Below, one piece after another: positions 25,314 through 32,401 of a stretch of DNA of 36,650 nucleotides (the first letter of the stretch is position 1; each line of letters begins with the position of its first letter). This stretch comes from Treponema primitia ZAS-1 (GTDB lineage: Bacteria > Spirochaetota > Spirochaetia > Treponematales > Breznakiellaceae), in assembly GCF_000297095.1 (NCBI RefSeq), contig NZ_AEEA01000156.1, positions 1-36,650 on the forward strand, given 5' to 3'. A model generated the notes under the pieces. The model had not been told where the DNA came from. It did not search any database and saw only the letters and a program-made list of their open reading frames with translations. The translations under genes were made by a program, and so were the position numbers.

Positions 25314-26696
25314 TCAATCGAAGCGAAACGGAGTTTCGCATAACTCCTTTGCACGGAAGGTATTACCGCGCAGGGACGAAAGGCTTACCTGGGCAAAGCT
25401 GCCGATTGCCGAAGTAGTGCCAGGGACCGCAACCATTTCGTCACGCTCCGTACGTCCTATTAATTCATCGGCATTTTTTCGTGAAATTCCTTCAATTAAT
25501 ATAGTTTCCCGGGAACCGACGCGCCGTTTCAGCAGTTCCTGGGTATGTTTCTTCTGCAAAGCGATAACCCGGGCCAGCCGGTTCCGCTTGAGCTCCTCCC
25601 CTACCCGGCCCGGAAAATCGTAGGCCGCAGTCCCTTCCCGGGGATTGTAGTGGTACATATAGGCGTAATGGAATTTTACCCGCTCCATCAGGTCAAGGGT
25701 GAGTTCCAGGTCCTCCTCGGTTTCCCCGGGGAAGCCCACCAGAAAATCCGTGGAAAGGGAGATGTCCGGCATGGCCTGCCGGATTTCATCCACCAACTCC
25801 AGGTACCGCTCCCGGGTATAGCGGCGGTTCATGGCGTTAAGCACCGCGTTGGAACCATGCTGTACGCAGAGGTGGAGGTGACGGCAAAAAACCGGATGTT
25901 CCGCCATAACCCGGATAGCCTGGGAGGAGAGGTCCTTGGGATGGCTCGACAGAAAACGTACCCAGCGTATGGGGCTGCTTTCCGTCTCGTGGGCCACCAG
26001 TTCCAAAAGCGCCGGGAAGTCCACCGGCGCCCGCTCTCCATCCTCGAAGCGGTAGGAATTGACATTCTGTCCCAGCAGGGTAATTTCCCGGACACCCCGA
26101 TCCGAGAGGAGGCGGATCTCCTCCGCGATAGAAGCGGGGCTGCGGGATATTTCCCGGCCGCGGACATAGGGCACGATACAGTAGGAACAGTAATTGTTGC
26201 AGCCGTGCATGATGGGAACAAAACTGCGAAACCGGCCTTCCTCAAGGTGGGAAGACGAAAAGGAAAACTGCGGTTTTTCGCCGGTCAGTATTGCTGTTAT
26301 TGAATCATCAGACCGAAGGTCCGGGCCCTGCCCTTTTTCCAGGGTTTCCAGGATTGCCGGGAAAACCGAGCGGGATGCGGTGCCCATCACATAATCTACC
26401 GCGTCAAACTTTTCCTTAAGACCTTCCCCCAGGCGTTCCGCCATACAACCCGCCACGATCAGGGTAAACGGCTGTCCCAGGCTCCGGCGCTTTTTTTTAA
26501 GGGACTGGTACTGCGCCAGCCGGCCAAACACCCGCTGTTCCGCAGTCTGCCGTACCGAACAGGTATTAAGGATCGTCAGATCGGCGCTTTCTCCGTTTTC
26601 CACCGCGGACCAGCCCCGCTCCCTAAGCACCAAAGCCAGGGCCGCCGATTCGGCGCTGTTCATCTGACACCCGTAGGTTTCAAAAAAATAGGTCAC
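25314..26696 (-). CDS. miaB: tRNA-2-methylthio-N6-dimethylallyladenosine synthase MiaB
   Basis: This radical-SAM enzyme adds a methylthio group to isopentenyl-A37 of tRNAs. The 460-residue protein has the N-terminal cluster cysteines Cys10 (YGCQMN), Cys46 (LNTCSVRQ) and Cys84 (VAGCMAER), the radical-SAM motif Cys166/170/173 (HGCNNYCSYC) and a C-terminal TRAM domain. YGCQMN and the length favour MiaB over RimO or MtaB. The start is GTG (26696) with AGGG upstream, 6 bp after the preceding stop. It is in one operon with thiamine pyrophosphokinase upstream and two envelope genes downstream. Confidence 0.95.
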   Translation of the reverse strand: MTYFFETYGCQMNSAESAALALVLRERGWSAVENGESADLTILNTCSVRQTAEQRVFGRLAQYQSLKKKRRSLGQPFTLIVAGCMAERLGEGLKEKFDAVDYVMGTASRSVFPAILETLEKGQGPDLRSDDSITAILTGEKPQFSFSSSHLEEGRFRSFVPIMHGCNNYCSYCIVPYVRGREISRSPASIAEEIRLLSDRGVREITLLGQNVNSYRFEDGERAPVDFPALLELVAHETESSPIRWVRFLSSHPKDLSSQAIRVMAEHPVFCRHLHLCVQHGSNAVLNAMNRRYTRERYLELVDEIRQAMPDISLSTDFLVGFPGETEEDLELTLDLMERVKFHYAYMYHYNPREGTAAYDFPGRVGEELKRNRLARVIALQKKHTQELLKRRVGSRETILIEGISRKNADELIGRTERDEMVAVPGTTSAIGSFAQVSLSSLRGNTFRAKELCETPFRFD

Positions 26697-26702
26697 GATG
26701 CC

Positions 26703-27080
26703 CTAGGATCTGCCCTTAAGGCCCTTGATAAATTTGATACCGTTCCAGATCCCCATAACCAGGAGCCCCAGGGCGCTTATCCCCAGGAGGGTCCCCGACA
26801 GAGCGGAGATTGGTTTTATCGGAGCACGGGAAAGAATGGCAAGCCCCCCCGCCGCAGCCGCCAGGAGCCCGGGTTTCCGGTCATCCGGATCCTTGGACAA
26901 AACACCGCCTAGACCAACCACACCAACAACCAACCCTGCGATGATGCCCAAAAACGATGGAAGGGCGCGGATAATCATAAGCACAACACCCCCCGCGATG
27001 CCGCCCACGGCAGTTACGCCCTGTTTAGCCAATACATTGGTGGGCGTATAGTTCCCGTTACCGGGTATTAAATCACTCAT
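26703..27080 (-). CDS. Small integral membrane protein of unknown function
   Basis: A 125-residue, Gly-rich hydrophobic protein with about three to four membrane segments (GGVVLMIIRALPSFLGII, LVVGVVGLGGVL, LLGISALGLLVMGIW) and a basic C-terminus (KFIKGLKGRS). I recognise no family. AGAGGAA precedes ATG 27080. It lies between thiamine pyrophosphokinase and miaB, 6 bp from miaB, so it is probably co-transcribed. Nothing in the sequence gives a function. Confidence 0.75.
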   Translation of the reverse strand: MSDLIPGNGNYTPTNVLAKQGVTAVGGIAGGVVLMIIRALPSFLGIIAGLVVGVVGLGGVLSKDPDDRKPGLLAAAAGGLAILSRAPIKPISALSGTLLGISALGLLVMGIWNGIKFIKGLKGRS

Positions 27081-27110
27081 AGTTTTCCTCTATAACCTAA
27101 TATACTATTT

Positions 27111-27749
27111 TCAGTCCTTCTTAAAAGGCATAATCACCAGAAAACGTCCCCGCACGGCCCGTATGGAAAAGCCCCCCTCCAAAGCCACGTTGCTGATCCC
27201 AAAGAAGCCCCGTTTCCAGGGGAGCCCCGCCAGGGGCCACTGCAGACCCCGGCTTTCCGCTTCCCAGGGACCGGTTCCCAGGGGAAACACCGAAACCAGG
27301 CTTTTCGGGGCGATGGTCAGGGTAAGCGCTTCCCGGACCTGGCGTATGTCCTCCCCTGCGGTGATCCACCGGTCGGGACTCCTGTCCCGTTCAAAAAGAG
27401 CCTGGATCGCCAGGAGGTGATCCGTGCGGCCGCCCCCGCCGCCGACAAGCCATATTTCGTCACAGCCCTGTTCCCAGAGCAGGGAGAGCAGCAGTTCCGT
27501 ATCGGTATCATCCTTGTCCGGACGGTGGCGGATAACCCGGTCCGGCGGGTACGCATCCAGCCGGCGGAGATCATCCAGGGAATCCATGTCCCCCACTATC
27601 CAGTCAGGGCGGAGCCCCGCAGCCTCGGCGGCCACAAGCCCCGAATCGGCGGCGGCGATGAGGCCCGCGTCCCCTACCAGGGTGGCGCTCAGTTTTGCCC
27701 CCGGCCCTTCCCCGCCGATAAAACCGATACCCCGCACGGTTCCTCCCAT
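27111..27749 (-). CDS. Thiamine pyrophosphokinase
   Basis: This enzyme transfers pyrophosphate from ATP to thiamine, making the cofactor that NifJ needs. The 212-residue protein has the family motifs PDWIVGDMDSLDD, RPDKDDTDTELLLSLL and LVGGGGGRTDHLLA. The frame is open to 28412, but that part is antisense to pcnB; the protein start MGGTVRGIGFIGGEG at 27749 fits the family. There is almost no ribosome binding site, and the predicted transcription start is only about 9 nt upstream, so the message may be nearly leaderless. It heads the - strand operon that continues to miaB. Confidence 0.88.
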   Translation of the reverse strand: MGGTVRGIGFIGGEGPGAKLSATLVGDAGLIAAADSGLVAAEAAGLRPDWIVGDMDSLDDLRRLDAYPPDRVIRHRPDKDDTDTELLLSLLWEQGCDEIWLVGGGGGRTDHLLAIQALFERDRSPDRWITAGEDIRQVREALTLTIAPKSLVSVFPLGTGPWEAESRGLQWPLAGLPWKRGFFGISNVALEGGFSIRAVRGRFLVIMPFKKD

Positions 27750-27764
27750 TATCAGAATAGGGTC

Positions 27765-27793
27765 ATTATAGTATAGTAGGGTCCAATGGGCAA
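27765..27793 (-). promoter_or_regulatory. Promoter of the thiamine pyrophosphokinase/miaB operon
   Basis: On the reverse strand TTGCCC (27788-27793) and a perfect TATAAT (27765-27770) are 17 bp apart. The -35 box overlaps the first codons of divergent pcnB (ATG at 27786), so RNA polymerase here could interfere with pcnB expression. Confidence 0.65.
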
Positions 27794-29150
27794 TGTCGTT
27801 ATTCATCCTATACTGAAAGAGGTCGCTTCCGTTTTTACCCGGGTGGGGAAGCAGGTGTTCCTGGTTGGGGGGGCCGTGCGGGATCTGTTCCTGGGCAAGG
27901 AAGCCCAGGACTGGGACCTGGCCACCAATGCCCGGCCCGAAGAAGTTACGTCCCTGTTCCGCCGGGTTATCCCCACGGGGATCAAACACGGAACCGTCAC
28001 GATCCGGTACAAGGGCTATTCCATGGAGGTAACCACCTTCCGCACCGAATCCACCTACAGCGACGGACGGCGCCCCGACCATATCGAATACGCCGCGACT
28101 ATTGAAGAAGATCTTTCCCGGCGGGATCTGACCATGAACGCCATCGCCCTGGCCCTTCCCGGGGGTGAACGGGTGGATCCCTTTCAGGGCTATGATGATA
28201 TCAAGGCCCGGCGTATCCGCTGCGTGGGCAATGCGGAAGAACGGTTCCGGGAAGACGGCCTGCGTCCCCTGCGGGCGGTACGGTTTGCCTCCCAGCTTGG
28301 CTTTACCGTGGACGATGCAACCCTGGCCGCCATTCCCGGGGCGCTTTCCACCACCGCCAAGGTTTCCCCGGAACGGATCCGGGATGAACTGGAAAAGATC
28401 CTTAGCTCCCAAAAACCATCCACCGCATTACTGCTCATGGAAAAAGCCGGGCTCCTGGAACTGTTACTCCCGGAACTGACCGCCTGCCGGGGCATAGACC
28501 AGAAGGGCTTCCATCGTTTTGACGTTCTGGACCATTCCCTCCTGGCCTGCGACTACGCCGCCCGCCAAAAATTTTCCCATGAAGTACGTCTGGCCAGCCT
28601 CTTCCACGACATCGGCAAACCGATGGTTCGTAAACTGGACGAGACCGGCGTATGGACCTTCTACCAGCACGAAAAAGTTTCCGCCCGTTTAGCCCGAAAC
28701 ATTGGTCTCCGTTTTCGCTACCCCAATGCGGTGATCGACCGGGTGGTCCATCTGGTAGAGGAGCACATGTTCCACTACGAGGAAATTTGGAGTGACGCCG
28801 CGGTCCGCCGGCTCATTATCCGTGTGGGAAAAGAATACCTGGATGATATCTACGCCCTGCGCCAAGCCGACGCCTACGCCACCGCAGGCACTGAACCGGA
28901 ACCCGGCTTCCTCGCCCCCCTGGTAAGCCGCATCGACCGCATCCTCGCCCAGGGCCGGGCGCTCTCCCTTAAGGACCTGGCAATCTCCGGAGAGGATCTT
29001 ATGGATATGGGGGTTGCCCGGGGACCGCATATAGGAATAATCCTCAAGGAACTGCTGGAAGCGGCGCTGGACGACCCGGAACTCAACACCCGGGAAAAGC
29101 TGTTGGAAATAGCGGGAAAGCTGAACGGGAGATATACGGAGGGCAAATGA
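27786..29150 (+). CDS. CCA tRNA nucleotidyltransferase / poly(A) polymerase family protein
   Basis: The 454-residue class II nucleotidyltransferase adds CCA to tRNA 3' ends or A-tails to RNA. The head domain has FLVGGAVRDLFLGKEAQDWD (catalytic Asp pair) and EEDLSRRDLTMNAIAL, followed by GLRPLRAVRFASQLGF. An HD domain follows near residue 275 (ASLFHDIGKP), as in CCA-adding enzymes with phosphohydrolase activity. It starts 36 bp from the divergent thiamine pyrophosphokinase gene with a weak ribosome binding site (GTAGGG). Its stop overlaps the lipoprotein start by 4 bp (ATGA). Confidence 0.93.
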   Translation: MGNVVIHPILKEVASVFTRVGKQVFLVGGAVRDLFLGKEAQDWDLATNARPEEVTSLFRRVIPTGIKHGTVTIRYKGYSMEVTTFRTESTYSDGRRPDHIEYAATIEEDLSRRDLTMNAIALALPGGERVDPFQGYDDIKARRIRCVGNAEERFREDGLRPLRAVRFASQLGFTVDDATLAAIPGALSTTAKVSPERIRDELEKILSSQKPSTALLLMEKAGLLELLLPELTACRGIDQKGFHRFDVLDHSLLACDYAARQKFSHEVRLASLFHDIGKPMVRKLDETGVWTFYQHEKVSARLARNIGLRFRYPNAVIDRVVHLVEEHMFHYEEIWSDAAVRRLIIRVGKEYLDDIYALRQADAYATAGTEPEPGFLAPLVSRIDRILAQGRALSLKDLAISGEDLMDMGVARGPHIGIILKELLEAALDDPELNTREKLLEIAGKLNGRYTEGK

Positions 29151-29578
29151 AAAAACTACTGATCATACTTATATCAGCATTACTGCTCGCTTCCTGCATA
29201 TCTACCAAGTCCGGCGGGGCCAATTATCCACGGGATGTAACAATACAAATACTATCCGGCAGCGCCAGTGTACGGATATTTGGAAGCATACGGGAAAATG
29301 TCTATTTTAATTTCCCCACCGGTGATGAAGATGTGGATAAACGATTACGCGAAACCCCGGTAATCCAGGAGGGACGGGTAACCACGGACGACACGATTAT
29401 TCTTACGGAGGGGCAGGAATACAAATATTCCCTGCAAACGGCGGAAACAGCTATGGTAACGATTTATTCTATCAACGATAGTGACATCGCATTCATCGTT
29501 ACCGAATACGGCAGGGACAGGCGGTATACGGCGAAGGGGACGAATAGGCTGGGGACCACGGTTAGTTTCAGGAATTAG
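29147..29578 (+). CDS. Lipoprotein of unknown function
   Basis: A 143-residue protein with a lipoprotein signal peptide: KKLLIILISALLLASC, lipobox LLASC with Cys17. The mature part is mostly predicted beta strand (VTIQILSGSASVRIFGSI, IILTEGQEYKYSLQ), without a family I recognise. It is translationally coupled to the nucleotidyltransferase gene upstream through an ATGA overlap, an odd partnership that probably reflects shared transcription only. It would be processed by the Lnt pathway encoded in this window. Confidence 0.82.
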   Translation: MKKLLIILISALLLASCISTKSGGANYPRDVTIQILSGSASVRIFGSIRENVYFNFPTGDEDVDKRLRETPVIQEGRVTTDDTIILTEGQEYKYSLQTAETAMVTIYSINDSDIAFIVTEYGRDRRYTAKGTNRLGTTVSFRN

Positions 29579-29607
29579 GTCAGGTGAAAAGAATAAGGAG
29601 AGTAACA

Positions 29608-30027
29608 ATGGTAGTAAAATTTGAAAGGAAAGTCCGTGTTATCATCGTTTGTTTCTTATTGGCTGTTATAAACAATGCCTTTGGGCAAGAAACCCAATCA
29701 TTTGAGGGCGAATGGACAAATATAACTTCAACGATGCTTGCCTATCAGTTTTTCTTAAATGATAATAGTGAAATATCAGCAACCATGATTGTTTTTTCAG
29801 GGAACACGTGTACTATCAAGTCTATACAAGGTGTTTTAGGTATGGGGACACAAACAACATGGGAAGGAACATTCACGGTAAATACGCGAAATAAAACCAT
29901 TGACCTTATTGATGATTTTGGTGATGCTGAAAGATACCGATATGTATTTTCAGAGGACGAAGAAAACGTAATATTAAAACTAAAAGACACTGATGGTGAT
30001 ATTACAACCTGGTATAAAAGCAAGTAA
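29608..30027 (+). CDS. Secreted small beta-rich protein (lipocalin-like) of unknown function
   Basis: A 139-residue protein with signal peptide VRVIIVCFLLAVINNAFGQ. The mature part starts TQSFEGEWTNI, a G-x-W opening typical of small lipocalin-like barrels, and is strand-rich. AAGGAG (29595-29600) seven nt before ATG 29608 fixes the start. Codon use and base composition are more AT-rich than in the genes to the left, so it marks the start of the accessory region. Family and ligand are unknown. Confidence 0.75.
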   Translation: MVVKFERKVRVIIVCFLLAVINNAFGQETQSFEGEWTNITSTMLAYQFFLNDNSEISATMIVFSGNTCTIKSIQGVLGMGTQTTWEGTFTVNTRNKTIDLIDDFGDAERYRYVFSEDEENVILKLKDTDGDITTWYKSK

Positions 30028-30040
30028 GATTATCCGGTGG

Positions 30041-30262
30041 TCATGATGCCGATATCAAACGCTCGACCACGATATGGGAGACATAGTCATTTACCGATTG
30101 CGCACTTTTATCCGCATTATATCTGATTGTATTTACAATCTCTTCCGGCAACTGTAATGTTTTCAATAACAATTCACCACGTGCCGCATCAACAACGTAT
30201 TTTGCTTTGTCCGGCATTATCTCATCGCCCTTTTTCCAAATTACCTTTCCATCACTACTCAT
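30041..30262 (-). CDS. Putative antitoxin of a small toxin-antitoxin pair
   Basis: A 73-residue acidic/basic helical protein ending LPEEIVNTIRYNADKSAQSV then NDYVSHIVVERLISAS, which resembles the helical or ribbon-helix-helix part of small antitoxins. No family is certain. Its start overlaps the stop of the upstream 66-codon gene by 4 bp (ATGA), typical of TA pairs with the toxin first. It converges on the secreted protein gene to the left. Confidence 0.55.
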   Translation of the reverse strand: MSSDGKVIWKKGDEIMPDKAKYVVDAARGELLLKTLQLPEEIVNTIRYNADKSAQSVNDYVSHIVVERLISAS

Positions 30263-30459
30263 TTCAATACCTCTTCAAGAAGTTTCTCGTTATTTGACGT
30301 TATCAAATCCGCATGTATGACAAAAATCTGACCGTTTGTTCCTGTATCCGTAATCACTTCTACCGCTCTTGCTTTTGAATCAAAGCCTAAAAACAACAAT
30401 TTCTCCGGAGCTTCTCTCAGTTCAGCAATCACATACGGTTCGGCGATAACTGCCAACAT
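30259..30459 (-). CDS. Putative toxin (BrnT/DUF4258-like), possibly 5'-frameshifted
   Basis: The 66-residue frame reads LAVIAEPYVIAELREAPEKL and LFLGFDSKARAVEVIT then GQIFVIHADLIT, the strand pattern of small toxins with LGxD and VIHA motifs. Reading the frame upstream of the ATG adds QRKHGISDVD, which looks like the missing first helix of such toxins, but a TGA stops it after four more codons. The better start (ATG 30505 with GGAGA 7 nt away) is in another frame. So either translation begins at 30459 on a shortened protein, or one base is missing near 30491-30502. Coupled to the putative antitoxin. Confidence 0.5.
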   Translation of the reverse strand: MLAVIAEPYVIAELREAPEKLLFLGFDSKARAVEVITDTGTNGQIFVIHADLITSNNEKLLEEVLK

Positions 30460-30505
30460 ATCAACATCTGATATTCCATGTTTTCGCTGAATTAAGAATA
30501 ATCAT

Positions 30506-30776
30506 TACCATTCTCTCCAATATCCAGTATACCCCTATATGCCCTCCACGGCAAGGGTACTCATAAATCGGCTCGGCGAGGGGGTGTCAAATGGCGGCTT
30601 TTAGTTCTTTGCGGACCAGCTCACCGGGCACAATATTATAAACTTAAGAAGAATAATAAACTGGTATAGGATTGTCGATTCATGGGGGGGGGGGGGGGGG
30701 GGGGCTTGTCAACAGGGAACAACGGCGCGGAGAAAAAGGCGCCAGGAACGTTTTTTTTACGTACCCAGGGATTGAT
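30506..30776. other. Intergenic region with a 21-base G tract
   Basis: This 271-bp gap between two TA modules holds no convincing gene. It contains a GGGTACTC motif (about 30555) shared with nearby repeats, an AT-rich segment (about 30637-30662) and the G tract at 30684-30704. The open frame that begins just before the G tract is antisense to the HigA gene and not credible. Confidence 0.55.
30684..30704 (+). repeat. Homopolymeric G tract (21 G)
   Basis: Twenty-one consecutive G residues stand between two TA modules. Long G tracts vary in length by slipped-strand mispairing and control phase-variable genes in some treponemes. Here no credible gene spans it, and its length could also be a sequencing or assembly artefact. 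Confidence 0.9.
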
Positions 30777-31076
30777 TTATGCGCTTACGCCCATTGGAGG
30801 AAAATCTTTAATACCCGATAGTTCATATTGCTCCGCTTCCCAAAGGGTCCGTTTTATTTGCATGGTAAGCCAGCTTTCTGCCGTGGTGTGGGTGGCTTTG
30901 GCAATCCGTATTGCCATTACAGGGCTCAATGCCGACTTTTCGTTGACAAACTCAGAGAGCGTTTTCCGTGTTACACCGAGTAAATCAGCCGCATCGGTAA
31001 TAGTCAAATTAAGCGGAACAAGAACATCTTCCAAAAAAACCTTTCCCGGATGCACCGGTTTTCGTATTTGCTTCAT
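30777..31076 (-). CDS. higA: HigA family antitoxin (XRE helix-turn-helix)
   Basis: The 99-residue protein begins MKQIRKPVHPGKVFLEDVLV, the signature of HigA antitoxins, and has the helix-turn-helix TDAADLLGVTRKTLSEFVNE followed by SPVMAIRIAKATHTTAESWL. It neutralises HigB and represses its own promoter. The very strong ribosome binding site AGAAGGAGGAGG before ATG 31076 fixes the start over a longer open frame. It lies 13 bp after the HigB stop. Confidence 0.93.
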   Translation of the reverse strand: MKQIRKPVHPGKVFLEDVLVPLNLTITDAADLLGVTRKTLSEFVNEKSALSPVMAIRIAKATHTTAESWLTMQIKRTLWEAEQYELSGIKDFPPMGVSA

Positions 31077-31089
31077 TATCCTCCTCCTT

Positions 31090-31368
31090 CTAATGATAAT
31101 CCTGATAATCCACAATATGCGCGTCATTGTTTTCAAATCGAAAGGTTACACGCCAATTCCCATTTACTGAAACCGACCATACGCCCTTCTCCTGCCCAGA
31201 AAGTTCGTGCAGACGGTAACCGGGTAAGTTCATGTCACAGGGTGAAAGACTGGTATCCAAACGGTCAAGAATCCGTTCCAGCTTATCTGCGTGAGCGGGA
31301 ATGATCCCCCTCTTGGTTCCCGACAAGAAGAATTGCTCAAGTCCCTTGTGCTTGAATGAACCTATCAT
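31090..31368 (-). CDS. higB: HigB family toxin (plasmid-maintenance killer type)
   Basis: The 92-residue protein begins MIGSFKHKGLEQFFLSG and has KLERILDRLDTS, LPGYRLHELSGQEKGVWSVS and NWRVTFRFENNDAHIVDYQ, the HigB ribosome-dependent mRNA interferase pattern. The toxin gene precedes the antitoxin, as usual for hig loci. It has no ribosome binding site, and its predicted transcription start lies only about 3 nt upstream, so it is probably translated from a leaderless message, unlike the strongly initiated HigA. Confidence 0.93.
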   Translation of the reverse strand: MIGSFKHKGLEQFFLSGTKRGIIPAHADKLERILDRLDTSLSPCDMNLPGYRLHELSGQEKGVWSVSVNGNWRVTFRFENNDAHIVDYQDYH

Positions 31369-31377
31369 TAAGTTTAT

Positions 31378-31406
31378 ATTCTATGCTGTAACGTGCAACG
31401 TGTCAA
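31378..31406 (-). promoter_or_regulatory. higBA promoter
   Basis: On the reverse strand TTGACA (31401-31406) and TAGAAT (31378-31383) are exactly 17 bp apart. The spacer contains two ACGT palindromes that could form the HigA operator. The start point falls about 3 nt before the HigB ATG. Confidence 0.7.
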
Positions 31407-31421
31407 TACTCCGGATACGAG

Positions 31422-31559
31422 ATGCGTGAAAAAGGCATCTGGCGCCGGTTGGGTGTCCAGTCAGGTGCCATGCACGCTTTTTTCGGGCGAAAATTCATGG
31501 TAAAAAATATCGACCGGTGTGATGAAATAATGAAAGCCATGCCGATGGTTTATGTCTGA
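31422..31559 (+). CDS. Unidentified small open frame, possible gene remnant
   Basis: A 45-codon frame starts at ATG 31422 with GGATACGAG upstream. It has a protein-like composition (KGIWRRLGVQSGAMHAFFGR, then NIDRCDEIMKAMPMVYV). I recognise no family, and it lacks a good ribosome binding site. It sits between the higBA promoter and the first copy of the 103-bp repeat, so it may be a leftover of a larger gene. Confidence 0.25.
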   Translation: MREKGIWRRLGVQSGAMHAFFGRKFMVKNIDRCDEIMKAMPMVYV

Positions 31560-31631
31560 TAAAGCCGATACTTTTAACCGGCAACGTTCAGAGTAGAGTA
31601 ATACTATACTGTTAGGCTTTCCCATCATATT

Positions 31632-31734
31632 CGGCGCCGGGTACTCTTTTTTGCCGTAAGAAGAATTTCACCACGGAGGACACGAAGGGACACAAAGGTG
31701 AATAGGAAAAGATCATAGGACTACCCGTCTTATT
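31632..31734 (+). repeat. 103-bp direct repeat, copy 1
   Basis: It matches 32402-32504 at 101 of 103 positions (differences at 31642 and 31730). It contains the CACGGAGGACACGAAGG core seen as a dispersed repeat in many environmental bacterial genomes. With copy 2 it brackets the UPF0175/PIN module. Confidence 0.95.
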
Positions 31735-31851
31735 AGGTCAGTATCTGGGCTCAATGTTTGTCATTTAATTCCTTCACCGGCCGATGTACCAAATGAAACT
31801 ACCCCAATTGCGACGCCATATGGTGACAGTCACGTTTTTTCACATCTGATA

Positions 31852-31880
31852 TAGACAAATCCGCTTTATTTTTGTATACT
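31852..31880 (+). promoter_or_regulatory. Promoter of the UPF0175/PIN module
   Basis: TAGACA (31852-31857) and TATACT (31875-31880) are 17 bp apart. The start point is predicted at about 31886-31888, at the ATG of the antitoxin gene (31887), so the transcript would be leaderless. Confidence 0.6.
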
Positions 31881-31886
31881 TTTATT

Positions 31887-32138
31887 ATGGAAAGGCAGAT
31901 AACCATAAATTATCCTGAAGTCCTCGCCGCTTCCCTCAAAATGGCCAGTGGTGAATTCGAGAAGGAAATAAAAACCCTCTCTATGGTTAAACTCTACGAA
32001 TTGGGTAAGGTATCCTCCGGCATGGCTGCCAAGGTACTCGATATTACCCGTATACGTTTCCTTGACCTGCTCTCCATCTATCACGTCTCATACTTTCCGG
32101 AAGCAGAAGAGCTGGAAGCTGATTTTATCAATGCCTAA
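31887..32138 (+). CDS. UPF0175 family antitoxin
   Basis: The 83-residue protein MERQITINYPEVLAASLKMA, with EKEIKTLSMVKLYELGKVSS, GMAAKVLDITRIRFLDLLS and IYHVSYF, matches UPF0175, small winged or ribbon proteins paired with PIN-domain toxins. The first start at 31872 lies within the -35/-10 region, so ATG 31887 is preferred, probably leaderless. It overlaps the PIN gene by 8 bp, the normal arrangement for these pairs. Confidence 0.88.
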   Translation: MERQITINYPEVLAASLKMASGEFEKEIKTLSMVKLYELGKVSSGMAAKVLDITRIRFLDLLSIYHVSYFPEAEELEADFINA

Positions 32139-32385
32139 AGTCGTCTCCAATACCACACCCATTTTATCTCTGTTAAAAATTGGAAAGTTAAACCTGTTAA
32201 AAGACCTGTACCAAAGCGTCCTCATTCCCCTGTCCTTGCGGAAGAAAAGTAGGATACCAAGAGTCTGTCCTGCCCTTGATACTGATATTTTGATAGCAGC
32301 CTATTGCATCAAGAATAATCTGACCCTCATAACAAATAATACAAACCATTATAAAGACATAAAAGGTCTACAAGTAGACAACTGA
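32131..32385 (+). pseudogene. Internally deleted, chimeric PIN-domain toxin
   Basis: The 84-codon frame starts like DUF3368 PIN toxins (VVSNTTPILSLLKIGKLNLL, then KDLYQSVLIP) but from about residue 40 continues as the C-terminal third of a VapC-type PIN domain (TDILIAAYCIKNNLTLITNN, then HYKDIKGLQVDN). Intact members have about 130-160 residues, so the middle with conserved acidic residues is missing. The end is VDN followed by TGA, where VapC proteins often read VDNW or similar; TGG to TGA is one change. It overlaps its UPF0175 antitoxin by 8 bp. Nuclease activity is doubtful. Confidence 0.7.
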
Positions 32386-32401
32386 AATTGATTTCTTGCT
32401 A

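Larger units (their letters stand above)
31560..31886. other. Intergenic region with first copy of the 103-bp repeat
   Basis: Apart from the repeat at 31632-31734 and the promoter at 31852-31880, this 327-bp stretch shows no gene. A TAATACTATACT sequence near 31600-31611 could be another promoter element, but no -35 box or gene goes with it. Confidence 0.5.

Noticed and set aside
27750..28412. Long N-terminal extension of the thiamine pyrophosphokinase frame
   Set aside because: It lies antisense to the conserved CCA/poly(A) polymerase head domain and does not resemble the kinase family; the promoter at 27765-27793 falls inside it.
30682..31170. 162-codon frame beginning with a poly-glycine run from the G tract
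   Set aside because: Mostly antisense to higA/higB, with no ribosome binding site; poly-glycine is just the G tract translated.
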